Source: an uncultured Actinoplanes sp.
GTDB lineage: Bacteria > Actinomycetota > Actinomycetes > Mycobacteriales > Micromonosporaceae
NCBI RefSeq assembly: GCF_934643405.1
Contig: NZ_CAKUCL010000235.1
Location: 1-11,707 of the forward strand
DNA: 11,707 bases
Direction of reading: 5' to 3'
Shown: one piece after another, positions 7,056-11,707 of the stretch
Layout: every line of letters starts with the position of its first letter
Position numbering within the stretch: the stretch's first letter is position 1
Position numbers and translations under genes: made by a program
The notes under the pieces: generated by a model
Told to the model about the DNA's origin: nothing
The model's database searches: none
Seen by the model: the letters and a program-made list of their open reading frames with translations, nothing else

Positions 7056-7091
7056 CGATCTTCGAGGGGTTGCCCGGCGTGACGAAGATCG
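7056..7091. repeat. 9-bp perfect inverted repeat upstream of the LCP gene
   Basis: CGATCTTCG (7056-7064) and CGAAGATCG (7083-7091) are exact reverse complements, 18 nt apart, in the 177-nt gap 7015-7191. The near arm is 42 nt from the LCP start codon. It could be an operator or a leader hairpin of the LCP transcript. It is not a terminator for the lipoprotein gene by shape, since no T-run follows. I saw nothing else definite in this gap. Confidence 0.5.
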
Positions 7092-7191
7092 CTTTCCGGC
7101 ACTCGGGGCTGTCACCGGGATACCCCGCCGACGACGGTCCACGCGTCGCCGGCGCCCTCCCGCCGCGTCACCCGGGCGTCCCGTCCGGGGG

Positions 7192-7746
7192 CTACCGGCA
7201 GGCGCCGCCCGTCGCCACCGGGCCGATGGCGAACTCCGGGCCGGCCGCGCCGAACGAGCCGTAGATGCAGGCTTCGCCGGTGGACGCCGCGAAGGCTCCC
7301 GCGGCGCGGACGGTGATCTTCAGCAGGCCGGCCGACCGCAGCGCCGCGTCGATCTCCGGCCCGCCGGGAGCGGAGCTCGCACCGGCCGTGAGCAGCGCGA
7401 ACCGCACCCGCAACGCGCGGACGCAGGCCTCCGCGCCGGGCACCGCCGCCTCCGGGACGACCCCGCGCCGCGGAGTCGGCCGATTCTGCTGCGCCAGGGC
7501 GTGCAGAGCCCGCTGCCGGGGATCGCCGAGGTCGAACGAGACGGACACGGTCGGCGTCGCACCCCAGGCACACGAGGCTGCGCCGGACCGTTGCGGAGCC
7601 GGAGCGATCGGCACCGGCACCCGAGCCGGTCCCGCGCTGGCCGCGCTCACGACAACGGACACACTCCGCTGCGGAGCGGGCGCCGAGCCCGCCTGACCGC
7701 ACCCGGCAACCAGCACCGCCGCAGCGGCGACCACCAGCCATCGCAT
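7192..7746 (-). CDS. secreted lipoprotein of unknown function
   Basis: 184 aa from the ATG at 7746. The N-terminus MRWLVVAAAAVLVAGC is a type II signal peptide with lipobox VAGC, so C16 should be lipidated and the protein anchored outside the membrane. After it comes a Ser/Ala/Pro/Val-rich linker (about 17-57) that contains APAPQRS twice (22-28, 48-54). The compact C-terminal part has four cysteines (59, 108, 160, 183), an even number that could give two disulfides. I do not recognise a family. Alternative starts: a GTG at 7755, three codons earlier, sits 7 nt after a TACCGT box and may be the true leaderless start; longer frames to 7782 or 7956 only add Arg-rich sequence before the signal peptide. 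It lies upstream of the LCP gene on the same strand and is divergent from the ECF41 gene. Confidence 0.72.
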   Translation of the reverse strand: MRWLVVAAAAVLVAGCGQAGSAPAPQRSVSVVVSAASAGPARVPVPIAPAPQRSGAASCAWGATPTVSVSFDLGDPRQRALHALAQQNRPTPRRGVVPEAAVPGAEACVRALRVRFALLTAGASSAPGGPEIDAALRSAGLLKITVRAAGAFAASTGEACIYGSFGAAGPEFAIGPVATGGACR

Positions 7747-7934
7747 GCCCCGCACCCCCGCGACGGTATCGGATCGGCGCATCCCCATGGAGACCCCGGC
7801 CCGGGGCCGGGCCCGCCCGTGGGCCACGGACCACGGACCGACCACGTACTCACCAGGGCGCGATCCCACGGTCCGCCACGCGAGGGTGATCACCGTCAGC
7901 ACGTCGGACGCCGTACGCGAACGGAGCCGAGACC
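7747..7934. other. divergent intergenic region between lipoprotein and ECF41 genes
   Basis: 188 nt. It contains a GC-only palindrome CCCGGCC-CGG-GGCCGGG (7795-7811) and a tandem 7-bp repeat CCACGGA x2 (7824-7837). Several GTC-type -10 candidates for an ECF promoter lie at about 7885-7905, but no TGTCACA-like -35 is visible. The ECF41 ribosome-binding site (ACGGAG, ending 9 nt before the GTG at 7935) is at its right end. Confidence 0.4.
7763..7768 (-). promoter_or_regulatory. -10 box (TACCGT) for the lipoprotein gene
   Basis: On the minus strand TACCGT is followed after 7 nt by GTG (7755) and after 16 nt by the ATG (7746). This would place the transcription start at the GTG, giving a leaderless message starting three codons before the signal peptide. 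No clear -35 is seen. Confidence 0.4.
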
Positions 7935-8621
7935 GTGATCCCGACAGATGCCCCATCCGACACCGCCGTGACCGTGTTCGACGCGGCGCGGCCCAAGCTC
8001 ATGGCGGCCGCCCTCGGCGTCGTCGGCGACGTCGGCGAGGCCGAGGACCTGGTGCAGGAGACCTGGATCCGGTGGCACCGCACCGACCGCGCCGTGGTGA
8101 TCAACCCGCCGGCGTTCCTCACGGTGACCATCACCCGGCTCGCCATCAACGCCGCCCAGTCCGCCCGGCGCCGTCGGGAAACCGTCGCCGGTCCGTGGCT
8201 GCCCGAGATCGTGGACCGCGGCGCCGGACCGGAGACGGCGGCCGAGAGCAACGAGGCGGTCGAGCGGGCGCTCCGGCTGCTGCTGGAGCGGCTCACGCCC
8301 GCCGAACGCGCCGCCTACCTGCTGCGCAAGGCGTTCGACTATCCGTACCGGCGGATCTCCGAGGTGCTCCGGCTGGGCGCGGACAACGCCCGGCAGCTCG
8401 TTGTGCGCGCCCACGAGCGGCTGACCGGCGACCGGCGGCAAGCCGTCGACCCGGCCACGCACCGGCGCCTGGTCGACGCGTTCCTCGCCGGGGCCCGCGC
8501 CGGCCAGCTGACCGGCCTGGAAAACCTGCTGGCGGCCGAGGTCGGCGGACGCCCCCGGCGGCGTGGGGGCGCGTGCCCGGTCAGAGCTTGCGGGCTCCGC
8601 ATCGTGGAGCGTCCTAGGTGA
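7935..8621 (+). CDS. ECF41-type RNA polymerase sigma factor, C-terminal domain missing
   Basis: 228 aa. Region 2 (about 12-75) has DAARPKLMAAALGVVGD and the core DLVQETWIRWHR. NPPAFLTVTITRLAINA and the linker GPWLPEI (about 86-92) are the family signature of ECF41. Region 4 (about 112-165) has RLTPAERAAYLLRKAFDYPY and the helix-turn-helix ISEVLRLGADNARQLVVRAHERL. ECF41 proteins are usually near 290-300 aa and carry a SnoaL-like domain that controls the sigma activity in cis. Here only its first helix remains (RRLVDAFLAGARAGQ to ENLLAAEV). The last 26 or so residues are Arg/Gly-rich and come from hairpin-forming DNA. Start is GTG at 7935 with ACGGAG upstream. The last 8 nt overlap the convergent MDMPI-like gene. 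Either constitutively active or decaying; the sequence cannot say which. Confidence 0.85.
   Translation: MIPTDAPSDTAVTVFDAARPKLMAAALGVVGDVGEAEDLVQETWIRWHRTDRAVVINPPAFLTVTITRLAINAAQSARRRRETVAGPWLPEIVDRGAGPETAAESNEAVERALRLLLERLTPAERAAYLLRKAFDYPYRRISEVLRLGADNARQLVVRAHERLTGDRRQAVDPATHRRLVDAFLAGARAGQLTGLENLLAAEVGGRPRRRGGACPVRACGLRIVERPR
8550..8610. terminator. two GC hairpins, possible relic of a bidirectional terminator
   Basis: CGCCCCC (8550-8556) pairs with GGGGGCG (8565-8571), and GCTCC (8594-8598) pairs with GGAGC (8606-8610). Both lie inside the odd 3' end of the ECF41 frame and directly after the stop (8614) of the leftward MDMPI-like gene, where a terminator would be expected. No T-run follows on either strand, so termination is only a suggestion. 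Confidence 0.35.
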
Positions 8622-9177
8622 ACTGTCCACGTCCGAGGAAGGCCAGCAGCCGGTCCCCGGCGGCGGCGCCGGGCGGTGGGCGCAACGGCGGCAGGAACCG
8701 GCCGGGCCGGTCCCACGGCCGGATCATGAGGACGGACAGGTCCAGCAGCTCCTCGGCGAGGCCGGCCGGGATCGGACGCGGCGATCCGCAGGCCTGGGCG
8801 ACATCCCAGCCGTGGACGGTCACCTCGATGGCACCCGCGGCGGCGGTCAGGGGAGCGGACAAGGGGGCTTCCTCCACCCGTACGGGAAACTCGCCGTTGA
8901 CATTCGACCAGGCGCCGAGCAGACCCACCGCTTGGTCGCGCACCTGGGGGATCACCCCCTCGGGCCGGGCCGCCGGGGTGAGGGCGACCCGCCCGGTGTC
9001 CGCGGCCTCGTGCAGCGCCGCCATCGAGTCGCCGAGGTGTTCCAGCAGATCGTGCAGGTCCCAGCGGGCGCACGGCGTGGGGCGCGCCAGCTGCGACGGG
9101 GTCACCAGGGCGAGGCTGCCGAGCGCGTACGCGATCGCCCGTTCCAGCACCGCGACCCCGCCGACCACGGCATCCAT
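8614..9177 (-). CDS. TIGR03086-like metal-binding protein, MDMPI/DinB fold (mycothiol-dependent isomerase type)
   Basis: 187 aa. Matches the actinobacterial family related to mycothiol-dependent maleylpyruvate isomerase: N-terminal four-helix DinB-like domain with RPTPCARWDLHDLLEHLGD (H47), and a distal EVTVHGWDVAQACG with E118 and H122. The H...ExxxH set is the expected metal triad, so a divalent metal and perhaps a thiol substrate are bound. The C-terminus (ALLDLS-like, PWDRPGRF) is typical of the family. The exact reaction is unknown; many members have no known substrate. The ATG at 9177 overlaps the TGA of the upstream SigG-like gene by one base (TGATG), so the two are cotranscribed and probably translationally coupled. 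The 3' end overlaps the truncated ECF41 gene by 8 nt. Confidence 0.85.
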   Translation of the reverse strand: MDAVVGGVAVLERAIAYALGSLALVTPSQLARPTPCARWDLHDLLEHLGDSMAALHEAADTGRVALTPAARPEGVIPQVRDQAVGLLGAWSNVNGEFPVRVEEAPLSAPLTAAAGAIEVTVHGWDVAQACGSPRPIPAGLAEELLDLSVLMIRPWDRPGRFLPPLRPPPGAAAGDRLLAFLGRGQFT

Positions 9178-10145
9178 CACGATCCGCCCGCATGCACCGG
9201 GATCGACTCGGGCAGGCCGAAGGTGGGGAACAGGCGCTCGTCGAAGAACGCGGTGACGTGGCTGACGCCGTCCGGGGTGAGGGTGAGCACCGGCAGGTTG
9301 AACGGACGGTAGGTGTCGCCCTCGCGCATGTAGAGACCGAACGCGTACTGCCCGTTGGCCCTGGTCGGAACCAGTTTCATGTCGCCCGGGCCCTGCGCCG
9401 GGCAGCGCGTGTCGATCAGTCGCACGATCGTCTCCGGGCCCTGGTACCAGCCCTCGAACGGCGGCATCTCCCACACCGCATCCTTGGTGAAGATGGCGAC
9501 CATCGCGTTGATGTCCTTCGCCTCGAACGCGGCCACGAACCGGTCGAGCAGCTCCCGCTGGTCCGGCTCGTCCGGCTCGGTCACCTCGTCGGCGGTGACC
9601 GTGCTCTGCTGCAGCTGCGCGCGGGCCCGTTGCAGCGCGCTGTTCACCGAGGCGGTCGTCATGCCCAGCATCTCGCCGACCTCGGCGGCCGGCCACTGCA
9701 GCACGTCGCGCAGGATCAGCACCGCGCGCTGGCGGGCGGGCAGGAACTGCATGGCGGCGACGACCGCGAGCCGGATGCTCTCCCGGCCGGTCACCACGGT
9801 CGCCGGGTCCCCGCCGAGCATGCCGTCCGGTATCGGCTCCAGCCACGGGACCTCGCGCTGGACCAGGTCGTCGGCCGGGTCGGAGCTGGGCGCGCCCAGA
9901 CCGATCGGCAGCGGGCGGCGCTGACGGCCCTCCAGGGCGTTCAGGCAGGCGTTGGTGGCGATCTTGTGCAGCCACGTGCGCATCGACGAGCGGCCTTCGA
10001 AACGGTCGTAACTGCGCCAGGCGCGCACGTAGGTCTCCTGCACCAGGTCCTCGGCGTCGTAGACCGAGCCGAGCATCCGGTAGCAGTGCGCGAGCAGTTC
10101 CCGCCGGTACGGGTCGGCCTTCTCGACGAACTCGGTGTCCACCAC
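9177..10145 (-). CDS. SigG-like (SigX5/TIGR02960 type) ECF sigma factor with SnoaL-like C-terminal domain
   Basis: 322 aa from the GTG at 10145. Region 2 (about 15-80): ELLAHCYRMLGSVYDAEDLVQET, then YDRFEGRSSMRTWLHKIATN. Region 4 (about 125-180): FLPARQRAVLILRDVLQWPA, then EVGEMLGMTTASVNSALQRA as helix-turn-helix. From about 197 to the end there is a SnoaL-like fold (LLDRFVAAFEAKDINAMVAI, AVWEMPPFEGWYQG), which in related sigma factors controls activity in place of a separate anti-sigma factor. Length is normal for the family. Start: the ATG at 10160 lies within the GGAGGAGG itself, which must be the ribosome-binding site of a GTG at 10145 or 10142; family proteins begin near DTEF, which favours these. 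Operon partner is the MDMPI-like gene. Divergent from the exporter gene, which it may control (inference from position only). Confidence 0.88.
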   Translation of the reverse strand: MVDTEFVEKADPYRRELLAHCYRMLGSVYDAEDLVQETYVRAWRSYDRFEGRSSMRTWLHKIATNACLNALEGRQRRPLPIGLGAPSSDPADDLVQREVPWLEPIPDGMLGGDPATVVTGRESIRLAVVAAMQFLPARQRAVLILRDVLQWPAAEVGEMLGMTTASVNSALQRARAQLQQSTVTADEVTEPDEPDQRELLDRFVAAFEAKDINAMVAIFTKDAVWEMPPFEGWYQGPETIVRLIDTRCPAQGPGDMKLVPTRANGQYAFGLYMREGDTYRPFNLPVLTLTPDGVSHVTAFFDERLFPTFGLPESIPVHAGGS

Positions 10146-10150
10146 GGTTT

Positions 10151-10158
10151 CCTCCTCC
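10151..10158 (-). promoter_or_regulatory. Shine-Dalgarno sequence deciding the SigG-like start
   Basis: GGAGGAGG on the minus strand ends 5 nt before GTG 10145 and 8 nt before GTG 10142. The upstream ATG (10160) overlaps it and has no ribosome-binding site of its own. Confidence 0.65.
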
Positions 10159-10164
10159 ATGCGT

Positions 10165-10195
10165 GTACTGACCTGGGGCCGCCCGGAAACTCATC
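10165..10195 (-). promoter_or_regulatory. candidate ECF-type promoter of the SigG-like operon
   Basis: On the minus strand GATGAGTTTCC (10195-10185) and GGTCAGTAC (10173-10165) are 11 nt apart. A GTC-type -10 is common for ECF sigma factors, and this placing would start transcription near 10160. That gives a short leader holding the GGAGGAGG site. It may be an autoregulated promoter; there is no second copy in the window to compare. Confidence 0.3.
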
Positions 10196-10246
10196 GCTGT
10201 TGCGCCGATGACTTTCGGCAATCTTCGCGGTCTTTCCCGGCGATCG

Positions 10247-10252
10247 TAATTT
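10247..10252 (+). promoter_or_regulatory. -10 candidate (TAATTT) for the exporter gene
   Basis: TAATTT lies in the 168-nt gap 10146-10313 and would give a 5' leader of about 55 nt that ends in the AGGAGG at 10299-10304. The -35 position is not convincing. Confidence 0.35.
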
Positions 10253-10313
10253 CCCGGTTCGCGTTTCTCAGCTCGCGTTCCCGGCCGCGTCTCGCCTCAG
10301 GAGGACGGCAATC

Positions 10314-11707
10314 ATGCCGCAAGATCGCAGGTGGATGGCTCTGCTGGTGCTCTGCACCGGCATGTTGATGATCATTCTGGACGTCACGATCGTGAACGTG
10401 GCGCTGCCGTCGATCCAGCGCGATCTCGGCTTCGGTCAGGCCGGCCTGGCCTGGGTGGTCAACGCCTATCTGATCCCGTTCGGCAGCCTGCTGCTGCTCG
10501 CCGGTCGGGTCGGTGACCTGGTCTCGCGCCGGGGTGTCTTCGTCGGCGGCCTGGTCGTCTTCACGCTCGCGTCGGTGCTGTGCGGGCTGGCGGGCAGTCA
10601 GCAGATGCTGATCGCCGCGCGGTTCCTGCAGGGCGTCGGCGGCGCGATGACCTCGGCGGTCATCCTCGGCATGATCGTCACGATGTTCCCGTCGCCGGCG
10701 GAGCAGGCCCGGGCGATCGGGGTCTACAGCTTCGTGGCCTCGGCGGGCGGGGCGCTGGGGCTGCTGCTGGGCGGCGTGCTGACCCAGGCCATCAGCTGGC
10801 ACTGGATCTTCTTCGTGAACCTGCCGATCGGGATCGCCGTGGCGGTCGCCGCGCTGCGGTTGCTGCCGGCCGACCGGGGCGCCGGGCTGCGTCAGGGCGC
10901 CGACGTGCTGGGCGCCGCGCTGATCACCTCGTCGCTGATGGTGGCGGTGTTCGCGCTGGTCTCCAGCCGCCCGGTGCTCGCGGCCGTCGCCGTCGCGCTG
11001 ATGGTCGGCTTCGTGATCCGCGAGGCCACGGCGGCGACCCCGCTGATCCCGCTGCGGATCTTCCGGTCCCGCACGCTGACCGGCGCCAACCTGGCTCAGC
11101 TGCTGAGCGCGGCGGGGATGTTCGGCATGTTCTTCGTCGGCGTGCTCTACGTGCAGCACGTCCTGCGGTACGACGCGCTGCGGATCGGCTTGGCGTTCCT
11201 GCCGGTCACCGTGGTCATGGGCGGGCTGTCGCTGCGCTACTCGGACCGGTTGATCGCCCGCTTCGGCGCCCGGCGCCCGGTCATCGCGGGTCTGGCGCTG
11301 GTCGCGGCGGGGCTGCTGTGGTTCGCGAGGGTGCCGGCCGACGGCCACTACCTGATCGACGTGCTCCCGTCGATGGTCGTGCTCGGCCTGGGCGCCGGGA
11401 TGGCGTTCCCGGCCCTGGCGGCGCTGGCGATGGCAGACGCGACGCCGTCCGACGCGGGCCTGGCCTCCGGCGTCTTCAACACCACGGCCGAGGTGGGTTC
11501 GGCGCTGGGCCTGGCGGTGCTGGCGACGCTGTCGTCGGCCCGGTACGCCGGCTCGCGCGCCGCGGGGGTGTCCGAGGTGGCCGCACAGACGGCCGGGTAT
11601 CGGTTGGCGTTCGTGGTAGCGGCCCTGCTGGTGGTGTCCGCCTTGCTGGTGACGATCGTGGTGGTACGCGCTGCCGCCGGGTCTCCCTCGCCTTCTTCTT
11701 CTTCTTC
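10314..11707 (+). CDS. MFS drug exporter, DHA2 (14-TM, EmrB/QacA-like) family, 3' end outside the window
   Basis: 464 codons are visible with no stop. A proton-driven exporter in the cytoplasmic membrane; the substrate cannot be read from sequence. Seen: TM1 with motif D1 LDVTIVNVALPSIQRDL (D23, P32), TM2 WVVNAYLIPFGSLLLLAGR, motif A GRVGDLVSRRGV in the 2-3 loop, RFLQGVGGAM in TM4, a motif-C-like ASAGGALGLLLGGVL in TM5 (the usual Gly-Pro is Gly-Leu here), WHWIFFVNLPIG in TM6, then further hydrophobic segments to about residue 455. This fits a 14-TM layout. The visible end is SPSPSSSSS, after the last helix, so little of the protein is probably missing. Start: AGGAGG at 10299-10304, 9 nt before the ATG. 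Divergent from the SigG-like operon. Drug or antiseptic resistance is the family role; regulator not seen beside it. Confidence 0.92.
   Translation, partial: MPQDRRWMALLVLCTGMLMIILDVTIVNVALPSIQRDLGFGQAGLAWVVNAYLIPFGSLLLLAGRVGDLVSRRGVFVGGLVVFTLASVLCGLAGSQQMLIAARFLQGVGGAMTSAVILGMIVTMFPSPAEQARAIGVYSFVASAGGALGLLLGGVLTQAISWHWIFFVNLPIGIAVAVAALRLLPADRGAGLRQGADVLGAALITSSLMVAVFALVSSRPVLAAVAVALMVGFVIREATAATPLIPLRIFRSRTLTGANLAQLLSAAGMFGMFFVGVLYVQHVLRYDALRIGLAFLPVTVVMGGLSLRYSDRLIARFGARRPVIAGLALVAAGLLWFARVPADGHYLIDVLPSMVVLGLGAGMAFPALAALAMADATPSDAGLASGVFNTTAEVGSALGLAVLATLSSARYAGSRAAGVSEVAAQTAGYRLAFVVAALLVVSALLVTIVVVRAAAGSPSPSSSS

Noticed and set aside
7861..7934. ECF41 autoregulated promoter (TGTCACA and CGTC)
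   Set aside because: Several GTC candidates but no TGTCACA-like -35 at a fitting distance.
9178..10221. Minus-strand frame joined to the MDMPI-like protein as a 535-aa protein
   Set aside because: The upstream part is an off-frame reading of the SigG-like gene; the real start is the ATG at 9177 in the TGATG overlap.
10191..11348. 385-codon minus-strand frame opposite the exporter
   Set aside because: Gln/Arg/Asp-rich antisense shadow of transmembrane codons; the plus-strand MFS motifs are unambiguous.

Overview
The window comes from a high-GC actinobacterium. Codons are strongly biased to G/C in the third position, GTG starts are common, and TANNNT -10 boxes sit directly before start codons. 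The gene set points the same way: an ECF41 sigma factor, a SigG-like sigma factor with a SnoaL-type C-terminus, a mycothiol-type isomerase (MDMPI/DinB fold), a LytR-CpsA-Psr wall ligase and a DUF3224 protein. Micromonosporaceae (Actinoplanes-like) is my best guess. That is inference from gene style, not from a marker gene.

Layout, left to right. Positions 1-196 hold the likely 5' end of a leftward gene and a divergent promoter region. A REC-PAS-GAF-histidine kinase (197-2203, +) is followed by a small DUF3224 protein (2347-2742, +). Convergent to these lies a leftward pair: a glutathione-independent formaldehyde dehydrogenase (4543-3296) and a DUF2267 protein (3190-2732). The pair is separated by a striking 19-bp inverted repeat that covers the ribosome-binding site of the DUF2267 gene. 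Divergent from the dehydrogenase is a decayed reverse transcriptase (4749-5870, +). Its start-side motifs are intact, but the palm centre is missing and the C-terminal helical part is scattered over three reading frames. It runs tail to tail into a leftward LCP cell-wall ligase (7014-5854), which is preceded by a leftward lipoprotein gene (7746-7192). Divergent from the lipoprotein is an ECF41 sigma factor (7935-8621, +) that has lost the SnoaL-like C-terminal domain. Convergent to that is a leftward operon of a SigG-like sigma factor and an MDMPI-like protein, translationally coupled (10145-9177 and 9177-8614). Divergent from this operon, a DHA2-type 14-TM drug exporter (10314 onward, +) runs off the right edge.

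Functionally the window is a patchwork of sensing and envelope or stress genes: a two-component sensor, two ECF sigma factors, detoxification (formaldehyde, thiol-dependent isomerase, exporter) and cell-wall assembly. I see no single large operon. The most unusual items are the reverse-transcriptase relic, the truncated ECF41 sigma factor, and the inverted repeat over the DUF2267 translation start. The relic resembles defence- or Abi-type bacterial RTs more than group II intron RTs, by inference only. No tRNA, rRNA, CRISPR array or insertion sequence was seen.
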